This document shows, piece after piece, positions 1 to 5,054 of a stretch of 6,414 bases of DNA. Below the pieces are notes generated by a model, which worked only from the letters and a program-made list of their open reading frames with translations, was not told the DNA's origin and searched no databases. Position 1 is the first letter of the stretch. Every line of letters starts with the position of its first letter. The position numbers and the translations under genes are program-made. The DNA comes from Patulibacter sp. (GTDB taxonomy: Bacteria; Actinomycetota; Thermoleophilia; Solirubrobacterales; Solirubrobacteraceae), in contig JAVHXX010000264.1 in NCBI GenBank assembly GCA_031119595.1, positions 1 to 6,414 on the forward strand. Direction: 5' to 3'.

Positions 1-108
1 TGGCTCCGCGACGTCGCGATCGGCGAGATCGTGGTCCGCGCGCTCACGAAGATGAACCCGAAGACCCCGCCCGGGGATCCGTCGCTCGACGGCGTGGTGG
101 TGCCGTGA
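1..108 (+). CDS. C-terminal end of a probable PPK2-family polyphosphate kinase (partial)
   Basis: The window opens inside a gene in frame 1; only the last 35 codons are present, ending at TGA 106-108. The tail begins WLRDVAIGEIVVRAL, continues with KMNPKTPP and ends in GVVVP. This pattern (W-x-R-D/N, a helix ending in AL-x-x-M-x-P, a proline-rich turn, then a short hydrophobic end) resembles the C-terminus of PPK2-type polyphosphate:nucleotide phosphotransferases as I remember them. Such enzymes move phosphate between polyphosphate and nucleotides in the cytoplasm. The catalytic Walker motifs would lie upstream of the window, so the call rests on the tail alone. The stop overlaps the next start by 4 nt (GTGA), so the two genes are co-transcribed and probably translationally coupled. 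That this is a real reading frame is much surer than the family name. Confidence 0.55.
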   Translation, partial: WLRDVAIGEIVVRALTKMNPKTPPGDPSLDGVVVP

Positions 109-854
109 GTTCGACCCGTCGCATCTCGCTGCCGATCCCGAGCCCGGCGCCGCTCGTCGACCTCGCCTCCGTCGCGTGGCGCACCGCGACGGCCGTGCCC
201 GTCGCGGCGTTCCGGGCCTTCGAGGCGCTTCCGGTCCTCGCGGACATCCTCCGGGGACTCACCGATCCCGACGGCGCCCTCCGGCAGATCGACGACGCCA
301 TCGTCGCGATCGCCGGGCTGAAGAACATCGCCGAGGCCCTCGACCGCATCTCGGACATGACCACCGCGCTCGATCGTCTCGCCGAGCTTCAGGACGAGCT
401 CGAGGCACTCGGCAACATGCAGCAGTCGCTCGAGATCATCGCCGACCTCCACGATCCCGTGACCTCCCTCGCCAAGACGACGGAGTCGCTTCCCGAGCTC
501 GCCACGGCGGCCGAGTCGCTGCCGCGGCTCGTCGATCAGGTCCACTCGGTGCGCGAGGTGGTCCAGCACATCGGCCACCGCATCGACGAGCTCGCACCGG
601 CCCTCGAGCAGATCGCCGACTTCGGCGTGGGCCTCGAACACGAGATCGACGATCTCGGCGCGGCACTCGCGCCGATCGCGAGCATCGCCGGCAAGCTGCC
701 CGGCGGCCGGAAAGCGGCCAAGGCCGCGGCGCGCCAGCAGGCGGCCCAGGAGGCCGCGGCCGACCACGCCGAGGGCGGCGGCTCGGGCCACGGCGCCGTC
801 GAGGCCCGCATCGACGAACTCAAGCACCAGCACGCCGACCGCAACGGCGGCTGA
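105..854 (+). CDS. Alpha-helical coiled-coil-like protein of unknown function, coupled to the PPK2-like gene
   Basis: This is a 249-residue protein I do not recognise. It starts at GTG 105, overlapping the stop of the upstream gene, which supports this start by termination-reinitiation. Residues 1-18 are polar and proline-rich. Residues about 19-50 are moderately hydrophobic and could form an amphipathic helix (PVAAFRAFEALPVLADIL). Residues about 55-195 form long helices with L/I/A at 3-4-residue spacing and many D/E/Q, including degenerate repeats (ESLPELATAAESLPRLVDQV). Residues 200-222 are K/R/A/Q-rich (KAAKAAARQQAA), followed by a glycine-rich linker and a final short charged helix. There are no cysteines, no clear signal peptide and no transmembrane span. 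The makeup recalls phasin-like or granule-associated helical proteins, but that is only resemblance. The coupling to a polyphosphate-kinase-like gene suggests a structural or regulatory partner, as inference. Confidence 0.8.
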   Translation: MSSTRRISLPIPSPAPLVDLASVAWRTATAVPVAAFRAFEALPVLADILRGLTDPDGALRQIDDAIVAIAGLKNIAEALDRISDMTTALDRLAELQDELEALGNMQQSLEIIADLHDPVTSLAKTTESLPELATAAESLPRLVDQVHSVREVVQHIGHRIDELAPALEQIADFGVGLEHEIDDLGAALAPIASIAGKLPGGRKAAKAAARQQAAQEAAADHAEGGGSGHGAVEARIDELKHQHADRNGG

Positions 855-856
855 GT

Positions 857-889
857 CCGCGCGTCGCCGAGTCGGTGCGCGGCGCGCGG
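857..889. terminator. Weak candidate bidirectional terminator between convergent genes
   Basis: The 46-nt gap between the stops of the coiled-coil protein (854) and the nitroreductase (901) holds a perfect 7-bp inverted repeat, CCGCGCG (857-863) and CGCGCGG (883-889), around a 19-nt loop. There is no T-tract on either side. Position between convergent genes is the main support; in DNA this GC-rich such repeats also arise by chance. Confidence 0.25.
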
Positions 890-900
890 CGGGCCCCGGC

Positions 901-1425
901 TCAGATCGTCGTGAGCAGCGTCTCGAGCGGCAGGCGGCCGCCCGGGATCACCCGTGGCGCTGCCGGGGCCGGCTCGGCGCTCGGGTAGCCCAGGGCCACG
1001 AGGTGGTCCGGCAGCCAGCCCTCGTCGAGACGGAGCAGGCGTCGAGCCTCGTCGACGTTGGCCTCCGGGAAGAGCGTGGCCGGGCAGGCACCGAGACCGA
1101 GCGCGGCCGCGGCGAGCACCAGCGACTGCGTGACCCGGCCCGTGTCGAAGGCGGTGTCGGCGAAGCCGTTGTCGGCAGCGGCCACGGCGAGCACCACCGG
1201 TGCCCCGCTCACGAACTGCGCGTAGGCCCCGAGCCGCGACAGCGCCTCGATCAGCGCGCGATCGCGGACCTCCACGAACCGCCACGGCTGGCGGTTGCGG
1301 GCCGAGCCCGTCCACCGGGCGGCGTCGACGAGCGCCGCGACCGTCTCACGGGGAACGTCGCGGTCCGTCACGAACCGACGGGTGGCGGGGCGTCGGATGA
1401 GACGGGAGAGCTCGTCGAGCGACAT
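901..1425 (-). CDS. Small FMN-dependent nitroreductase family oxidoreductase
   Basis: This is a 174-residue nitroreductase-fold flavoprotein. Members use FMN and NAD(P)H to reduce nitro groups, quinones or other electron-poor substrates, usually as homodimers. The N-terminal motif RRPATRRF (11-18) matches the family's R-S-x-R-x-F FMN-phosphate region. SARNRQPWRF (41-50) matches the S-x-x-N-x-Q-P-W flavin-contact motif. The central helix and turn DTGRVTQSLVLAAAALGLGA (94-113) and the C-terminal GRLPLETLL (163-171) fit the R-x-P-L-E-E-type ending. Length is normal for the short, single-domain type. I chose ATG 1425 because the family N-terminus begins there and the in-frame upstream extension looks non-coding. 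There is no good Shine-Dalgarno before it (upstream bases GACGATGCGGCC). It lies 303 nt downstream of the CDO-like gene on the same strand, across a strong hairpin, so it may have its own promoter. The substrate cannot be told. Confidence 0.85.
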   Translation of the reverse strand: MSLDELSRLIRRPATRRFVTDRDVPRETVAALVDAARWTGSARNRQPWRFVEVRDRALIEALSRLGAYAQFVSGAPVVLAVAAADNGFADTAFDTGRVTQSLVLAAAALGLGACPATLFPEANVDEARRLLRLDEGWLPDHLVALGYPSAEPAPAAPRVIPGGRLPLETLLTTI

Positions 1426-1585
1426 GGCCGCATCGTCGCAGCGCCCGTACGTGCGACGTGTCGCCTTCGATCGTGCCACGGCCGGGGGCAGGGTCGATGG
1501 GGTGGAACCCACGCGTGGCGCGGACGCGACGACGTCGGCCCGCACCCGCCGCGACGCACCATCTGGCGGCGCGGAAGTGGACGGT

Positions 1586-1619
1586 GCGGGTCCCGTCACC
1601 GGCTGGTGACGGAACCCGC
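1586..1619 (-). terminator. Strong hairpin: 14 paired bases of 15 with a tetraloop; terminator or attenuator candidate
   Basis: On the plus strand the left arm reads GCGGGTcCCGTCACC and the right arm GGTGACGGaACCCGC, with loop GGCT (1601-1604). The only unpaired position is C1592 opposite A1613. It lies about 110 nt past the CDO-like stop and about 160 nt before the nitroreductase start, as read on the minus strand. There is no T-tract, but actinobacterial intrinsic terminators often lack one. It could equally be a DNA operator dyad or a 5'-leader RNA element of the nitroreductase. Structure is seen; role is inferred. Confidence 0.5.
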
Positions 1620-1630
1620 TCCGATCATGA

Positions 1631-1652
1631 CCCCGGGCCTTCCGGACCGGGG
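1631..1652 (-). terminator. Secondary GC hairpin downstream of the CDO-like gene
   Basis: CCCCGG (1631-1636) pairs with CCGGGG (1647-1652). A G/A mismatch follows, then two more C:G pairs (1638-1639 with 1644-1645) around a 4-nt loop, TTCC. It sits 11 nt from the stronger hairpin at 1586-1619, on its CDO-gene side. No T-tract follows. It may add to termination of the operon transcript. Confidence 0.3.
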
Positions 1653-1680
1653 TGTCCCCTCGAGCCGATGCGCGACCACC

Positions 1681-1733
1681 CCTGAGCGCACATCGGCCTG
1701 TTACGAATCCGTCTGAGGTTGCAAGCGCTCAGG
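1681..1733 (-). terminator. 9-bp inverted repeat embracing the CDO-like stop codon
   Basis: CCTGAGCGC (1681-1689) and GCGCTCAGG (1725-1733) are perfect complements separated by 35 nt. The CDO-like stop codon (complement of TCA 1729-1731) lies inside the right arm. The pair could form a 3'-end stem that protects or terminates the operon mRNA. The long loop lowers confidence in it as a classic intrinsic terminator. Confidence 0.3.
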
Positions 1734-2265
1734 CCCGGAGGGGCCGGAGCTCCTCGGACTCGTCGAGCATGTGGCGGCGGAGCGACCCGTTGGGGGCGAT
1801 CTCGTACGACCCCATCCGCACCAGGACGGGCGAGTAGACGTGCAGCGTGACCGCCGGCTCGTCGCCCGTGTGGTGCACGCGATGGATGTCGTGTGCCGCG
1901 AAGGAGAAGTGCTGACCGCGGGTGCAGACGCGCTCGATCGGATCCGGCGACCCGACCCGAAGCCGCGACTCGGTGACCTGGCCACGGAGTACCAGGGCGG
2001 TGCCGCCCGAGCCGTCGTGGTCGTGGAAGCCCGTGTCGTGGCCGGGCATCCAGCAGATGAGCCAGGCGCTGAAGCGGTCGGTGCGGGCGACCTCGTGGTA
2101 CGTACGCTGGAGCGGGTCGTGCCGCACGTGCGGGTGCCACAGGTTCTGCTGCACCGCGAGGCCGTGGGCCACGCCGAGCAGCTCGGTCGGGGTCAGGTCC
2201 GGGACCTTGCACGCCTCGACCGCTTCCAGCTGGGGCACTGGCGAGAGGATCGTTGAAGCGGACAT
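1729..2265 (-). CDS. Cysteine dioxygenase type I-like cupin, non-haem iron thiol dioxygenase family
   Basis: This 178-residue cupin matches the CDO family in length and motifs. Classical CDO oxidises L-cysteine to cysteine sulfinate with Fe(II) and O2 in the cytoplasm. The first cupin motif GFHDHDGS (79-86) supplies ligands H81 and H83. The second, DIHRVHH (126-132), supplies H128. LHVYSP (141-146) gives H142 and Y144, the counterparts of the catalytic His155/Tyr157 pair in rat CDO. Gly88 or Gly89 sits where rat has crosslinking Cys93, as in bacterial CDOs without the Cys-Tyr crosslink. Unusually, the Tyr-x-Arg of rat CDO (Tyr58/Arg60, Arg60 binding the cysteine carboxylate) aligns with Y56-H57-E58, so arginine appears replaced by glutamate and the substrate may differ. 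ATG 2265 follows GGAAAGG (2283-2277) by 11 nt. The gene starts 3 nt after the amidohydrolase stop, in one operon. Family is sure; cysteine as substrate is not. Confidence 0.85.
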   Translation of the reverse strand: MSASTILSPVPQLEAVEACKVPDLTPTELLGVAHGLAVQQNLWHPHVRHDPLQRTYHEVARTDRFSAWLICWMPGHDTGFHDHDGSGGTALVLRGQVTESRLRVGSPDPIERVCTRGQHFSFAAHDIHRVHHTGDEPAVTLHVYSPVLVRMGSYEIAPNGSLRRHMLDESEELRPLRA

Positions 2266-2268
2266 GGG

Positions 2269-3204
2269 TCAGGCTGCCTTTCCGAGCAGGGCGTGGGCGT
2301 GTTCTCTGGCGTTCGCCGGCGTGATCACCGACGGGAGGATGCCTTCGACGACCGGGCGGTCGCTGCCGTGGACGAGCCGGCTCGCGCCGACCATCTCCGC
2401 CACGGCCGACTGGGCGACGATCCCGTAGGACGAGGTCTCGTACCAGCTGAAGTCATCCGTGATCGCGCGCTCGGCGAGGCGCTGCGCACCGCGGGCGGCG
2501 AGGCGCTCCGCGTGCAGCGGCGCGAGTCCGGCGAGCATCGCGAACAGCACGCGCAGTTCCGGGTGGTCGCGGCGACCACGTGCTGCCCAGGTCAGCCAGG
2601 AGCGCTGCATCGCCGACACGTAGTCGGTGAGCCCGGGCCACCAGAACGGCTCCGGTGACCAGCGCGACTGGTCGCAGGTCTGCAGGTCCGCGGGCGACGG
2701 GCCGGGATGGATGAAGAGCGGGGCACCCGCGCGGCCGAGGTGTTCGAGCACCGGGCCGAGCCGGTCGAGCGCGCCGGGACCGTCGAGGGCGCCTGCCGGC
2801 AGGCAGAGGCCGATGGCGCCGGCGTCGAGCTCGGCCTGGAGGTCGGCGGGGTCCGGGTCGACGAGCGAGATGGAGCCCCAGCGGTGGAACCGGTCACCGG
2901 CGGCCGCGATGCCCTCGCGCTGCGCGGCGAAGATCGGCTCGGCGGCATCCCGCGGGAGCCATTCGATGCCGAGCGCCGTCGACGGAGCGACGACCGCGAA
3001 GTCGACGCCGTCGTGGTCGAGGAGATCGGAGCGGCCGCGCGGATCCTCCGGACCGGGCATCGCGCAGGCGGGCTCGGCGAGGAGATGCAGGGTCCAGCCA
3101 CCATCGCGACCGGCACGGCGCACGTACGGCGCCTCGGTGCGAACGGCGAGGGCATCCCAGAGCGACTCGCTCCAGAGGTGCTGATGGGTGTCGACGGCGA
3201 CCAC
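2269..3204 (-). CDS. Amidohydrolase-2 family (ACMSD-like TIM-barrel) metal-dependent hydrolase or decarboxylase
   Basis: This 311-residue protein of the amidohydrolase-related family (Pfam Amidohydro_2) forms a single TIM barrel with a divalent metal site. It starts VDTHQHLW with the H-x-H ligands H7 and H9 on strand 1. LFIHPGPSP (163-171) gives H166 at the strand-5 position, and VHGSDRP (278-284) gives the conserved strand-8 aspartate D282. H231 in the GLAPLHAERL helix is in the region where relatives have G-G-x-x-P. Members hydrolyse lactones or amides, or decarboxylate aromatic or ring-opened acids such as aminocarboxymuconate semialdehyde. The substrate here is unknown. The start is GTG 3204; no Shine-Dalgarno precedes it, but a TAGTTT -10-like box ends 7 nt upstream, suggesting a leaderless mRNA. 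The CDO-like gene follows after 3 nt, so the two probably act in one pathway. Confidence 0.88.
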   Translation of the reverse strand: MVAVDTHQHLWSESLWDALAVRTEAPYVRRAGRDGGWTLHLLAEPACAMPGPEDPRGRSDLLDHDGVDFAVVAPSTALGIEWLPRDAAEPIFAAQREGIAAAGDRFHRWGSISLVDPDPADLQAELDAGAIGLCLPAGALDGPGALDRLGPVLEHLGRAGAPLFIHPGPSPADLQTCDQSRWSPEPFWWPGLTDYVSAMQRSWLTWAARGRRDHPELRVLFAMLAGLAPLHAERLAARGAQRLAERAITDDFSWYETSSYGIVAQSAVAEMVGASRLVHGSDRPVVEGILPSVITPANAREHAHALLGKAA

Positions 3205-3217
3205 GGATCACAAACTA
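3205..3217 (-). promoter_or_regulatory. Candidate -10 box for a leaderless amidohydrolase transcript
   Basis: Read on the minus strand, TAGTTT (3217-3212) fits the actinobacterial TANNNT -10 pattern and is followed by exactly 7 nt before GTG 3204. That would place transcription initiation at or next to the start codon. The absence of a ribosome binding site agrees with a leaderless mRNA. I see no good -35 box. Confidence 0.4.
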
Positions 3218-3239
3218 CCGAATCCGGACAGGGTTTGTG
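3209..3239. promoter_or_regulatory. 7-bp dyad over the amidohydrolase promoter; candidate operator
   Basis: CACAAAC (3209-3215) and GTTTGTG (3233-3239) are perfect inverted repeats with a 17-nt centre. The start-proximal arm overlaps the proposed -10 box, the classic place for a repressor site. AT-rich arms of this length stand out in such GC-rich DNA. No regulator for it is encoded next to it. Confidence 0.4.
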
Positions 3240-3527
3240 TTGTTTATGGCCATTCGGGCCATCGAGCCGTCCCCGAACGACCATTCCGCGGAGCTGGAAT
3301 CGCCATTCCGAGGCGCCCTGCAGCCGAGCGTCCAGCGCTCATACGCCGCCCCTCCCCGCGTCGACCTGTCATGGCTCCGGACCACGGAACCTCAGCGCAC
3401 ACCGGCGAAATCGACCACCGGACCGCAATACACCGTCGACGCCCGGCCGTGGTTTCCTGCACCGTCCTGAGTGCTCACGCGCCAGTTCACCAGTTGTTTC
3501 CTGCAGGTGTTGCAAAATGTTCCGACG

Positions 3528-4307
3528 ATGCTCTTCTCCGTCTCCCAGAGCATTGGCCTGCCCGCCCTCGCCGGACTGGTCCTCGGCGAGTCCGCCGGCC
3601 TCCCGATCCCGGGCGAGACCGCCCTCATCGTGGCGGGCGGCATGGCCTCCTCCGGCCACTTCTCGCTGCCCGTCGTGATCGCCGTCGCCGCGATGGCCGC
3701 AATGCTCGGCGATATCATCGGCTACTGGGTCGGCCGTCGAGGCGGCCGCGCCCTCCTGCTGCGGCCCGGCCGCTTCAGCGCCCATCGCATCAGTGCCGTG
3801 GAAAAGGCCGACCGCTACTTCGAGCGCTACGGCCTCGTCACCGTCTTCTTCGCGCGCTTCGTGCCGGGCGTCCGCGTCGTCGGCGCACTGGCCGCCGGCG
3901 CCACGCGCATGCGCTTCCGGTCCTTCGCGATCGCCAACGCGGGCGGCTGCTGGGCCTGGGCGACCACCGTCGGCACCATCGCCTACCTCGTGGGCCCCAA
4001 GGGCGCCGGCGTGATGATCGTCATCGGCTTCACCGTTGCGGCGATCGGCACGATCTCCGCGGTCATGAAGACCCGCAGCGCGAATGCCTCCGAGCAGGAG
4101 TACGCCGAAGCGGTCATGGGGCAGAGCCCGCTCGACGACCTCGCCACCTACGCCGAGACCGTCGCCGGAGCGGCCACGACGACGTCCGTCGAGGACCCCT
4201 CGCCGCGGACGGACGGTGGCGTGCGCCACACCTCCGCCGCCCACGGCACGAGTTCGCAGACCGCGGTCGGCCTCGCCGCCTGCTCGGCGAGCAACCGCCT
4301 GCCGTAG
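3528..4307 (+). CDS. DedA-family integral membrane protein
   Basis: This is a 259-residue polytopic inner-membrane protein of the DedA/SNARE-associated (VTT domain) family. Some members act as lipid (undecaprenyl-phosphate) flippases, and others affect proton-motive force and envelope integrity. Visible signatures are GESAGLPIPGETALIVAG (20-37), with E21 and E30 at the places of the acidic membrane residues of E. coli YqjA. GDIIGYWVGR (61-70) and FFARFVPGVR (107-116) follow, with R110 and R116 spaced six apart like YqjA R130/R136. Hydrophobic segments lie at about 8-40, 46-68, 103-127, 134-155 and 160-180. Residues 181-259 form an extra hydrophilic tail rich in S, T and A. An in-frame GTG at 3471 would add 19 residues. 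I prefer ATG 3528 because family members normally begin just before the first hydrophobic helix; neither start has a clear ribosome binding site. It is convergent with tetR, 15 nt apart. Confidence 0.88.
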   Translation: MLFSVSQSIGLPALAGLVLGESAGLPIPGETALIVAGGMASSGHFSLPVVIAVAAMAAMLGDIIGYWVGRRGGRALLLRPGRFSAHRISAVEKADRYFERYGLVTVFFARFVPGVRVVGALAAGATRMRFRSFAIANAGGCWAWATTVGTIAYLVGPKGAGVMIVIGFTVAAIGTISAVMKTRSANASEQEYAEAVMGQSPLDDLATYAETVAGAATTTSVEDPSPRTDGGVRHTSAAHGTSSQTAVGLAACSASNRLP

Positions 4308-4314
4308 CCGCCTC

Positions 4315-4332
4315 CGCCGGCATCAGCCGGCG
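4315..4332. terminator. Compact GC hairpin between convergent dedA and tetR
   Basis: CGCCGGC (4315-4321) pairs with GCCGGCG (4326-4332) around loop ATCA, a 7-bp perfect stem beginning 8 nt after the dedA stop. The tetR stop codon (complement of TCA 4323-4325) lies in the loop. There is no T-tract. Its position at the meeting point of two convergent genes suggests a shared bidirectional terminator. Confidence 0.45.
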
Positions 4333-4901
4333 AACGCCTGCGCCTTCACGGCGTCGCGGACGTCTTCGAGGATCTCGTCCGACAAGGCATGCTCGGCGCC
4401 CACGGCCCGCGCGAGCGCCAGCCCGCCGACGAGCGTCGACAGCGACACGACGGCCCGGCGCCGGACCTCCGGGTCGCCATCGCCGAGCATCGCCTCGATC
4501 CGCCCGATGAACGCCTCGAGACGTTGCCCGTAGGCATCGCGCAGCGCGTCCGAGCCGCGGGCCGCGTCGGCGGCCAGCGCGGCGATCCCACACCCCGAGC
4601 CCGGCCCGTCGCGGTGCGCTGCCGAGGCGTAGGTGTCGACGAACGCCGCAAGCTGGTCGTCGGCGCCGTCCGTCGAGTCGATGAGTGCCCGCTGGCCATC
4701 GAGGAACGCGGCATCGACGGCCTCGGCGACGAGCTGGTCACGGGAGCTGAAGTGCTTGTAGAAGCCGCCGTGGGTGAGGCCGGCCTCCTTCATGATCTCC
4801 GCCACGCCAGGCCCGGCCGTGCCTGCCTCGCGCATGCGGACGGCCGCGATCTCGACGATTCGCTCGTGACTCTTCGCCTTGTCGTCCCGTGAGTGCCCCA
4901 T
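4323..4901 (-). CDS. TetR/AcrR-family transcriptional repressor
   Basis: This is a 192-residue one-component regulator. Residues 11-57 are the TetR DNA-binding domain: a first helix SHERIVEIAA, then the helix-turn-helix VAEIMKEAGLTHGGFYKHF (33-51), with the usual G-x-F/L-Y-x-H-F ending. Residues 58-192 are the all-helical ligand-binding and dimerisation domain. GCGIAALAADAARG (103-116) is typical of TetR relatives of the YxaF/LmrA type that respond to small hydrophobic molecules. ATG 4901 was chosen over an upstream in-frame start at 4937 because GGAAGGAG (4916-4909) lies 7 nt before it. The gene is divergent from the SDR gene. The double palindrome between them covers -10-like boxes for both, so it probably represses itself and the SDR. 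The ligand is unknown, perhaps the SDR's substrate or a related carbonyl compound. Confidence 0.93.
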   Translation of the reverse strand: MGHSRDDKAKSHERIVEIAAVRMREAGTAGPGVAEIMKEAGLTHGGFYKHFSSRDQLVAEAVDAAFLDGQRALIDSTDGADDQLAAFVDTYASAAHRDGPGSGCGIAALAADAARGSDALRDAYGQRLEAFIGRIEAMLGDGDPEVRRRAVVSLSTLVGGLALARAVGAEHALSDEILEDVRDAVKAQAFAG

Positions 4902-4940
4902 GGCCCTGCTCCTTCCGCGCGGTCCCCCGGCCCGCAACCA

Positions 4941-4955
4941 GCGGATCGTATCCGC
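4941..4955. promoter_or_regulatory. 6-bp inverted repeat in the tetR leader
   Basis: GCGGAT (4941-4946) and ATCCGC (4950-4955) are perfect inverted repeats with a 3-nt centre, CGT. They lie between the proposed tetR -10 box and its ribosome binding site. It could be an mRNA leader hairpin or an extra protein site; the GGAT core also occurs in the neighbouring operators. Confidence 0.35.
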
Positions 4956-4963
4956 GATCGCTT

Positions 4964-5008
4964 TGGATGATAGTCGACATCCTCATTCTGGATTACGGCT
5001 ATCATCCA
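4964..5008. promoter_or_regulatory. Double palindromic TetR operator between divergent tetR and SDR genes
   Basis: A 45-bp dyad is centred at 4986 with perfect 10-bp outer arms TGGATGATAG (4964-4973) and CTATCATCCA (4999-5008) and inner ATCC/GGAT arms (4979-4982 and 4990-4993) on the same centre. It can be read as two 18-bp palindromes, GGATG-N8-CATCC (4965-4982) and GGATT-N8-CATCC (4990-5007). They are 7 nt apart, and the second matches the reverse complement of the first at 15 of 18 positions. TATCAT -10-like boxes lie in each outer arm: 5000-5005 for the SDR and the complement of 4967-4972 for tetR. Both promoters would be blocked by bound repressor. Good -35 boxes are not visible. Confidence 0.7.
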
Positions 5009-5054
5009 CCTTCGTCAGCGCGGCCACGGGGTCGCCGGAGAACAGGAGATCGCC

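Larger units (their letters stand above)
1426..1728. other. Non-coding gap with three inverted repeats between the CDO-like gene and the nitroreductase
   Basis: I see no convincing gene in these 303 nt. Open frames here lack family signals and ribosome binding sites. The gap must contain the 3' end of the amidohydrolase/CDO transcript and probably a minus-strand promoter for the nitroreductase, though I could not pick out a clear -10/-35 pair. It holds three inverted repeats, listed separately: 1586-1619, 1631-1652 and 1681-1733. Confidence 0.6.
3205..3527. other. Divergent intergenic region between the amidohydrolase operon and dedA
   Basis: These 323 nt are less GC-rich than the flanking genes and should hold the promoters of both directions. 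They contain the dyad at 3209-3239, an inverted repeat ATGGCC-N5-GGCCAT (3246-3262), three CCATTC(G/C)G boxes (3250, 3281, 3303), an ATTCC-N8-GGAAT dyad (3283-3300) and a 10-bp direct repeat GTTTCCTGCA (3452-3461 and 3496-3505). A 74-codon open frame at 3246-3470 is discussed as a finding. I could not assign a convincing promoter for dedA. Confidence 0.5.

Noticed and set aside
176..988. Long plus-strand open frame overlapping the coiled-coil gene
   Set aside because: It is Arg/Pro/Gly-rich with no motif, lies out of frame with the coupled GTG 105 gene and runs past that gene's stop into the nitroreductase on the other strand; a typical high-GC shadow.
1426..1599. N-terminal extension of the nitroreductase to a start at 1599
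   Set aside because: The extra 58 residues are low-complexity and the start would fall inside the strong hairpin; the family N-terminus begins at ATG 1425.
3369..4244. 291-residue minus-strand open frame opposite dedA
   Set aside because: It is Gly/Asp/His-rich antisense of the DedA reading frame, which has clear family motifs.
3188..4510. 440-residue plus-strand open frame crossing dedA and tetR
   Set aside because: It is an arginine-rich frame through two well-supported genes, with no domain; it reflects GC bias.
4902..4937. Upstream start for TetR adding 12 residues
   Set aside because: The GGAAGGAG ribosome binding site fits ATG 4901 and would lie inside the longer version.
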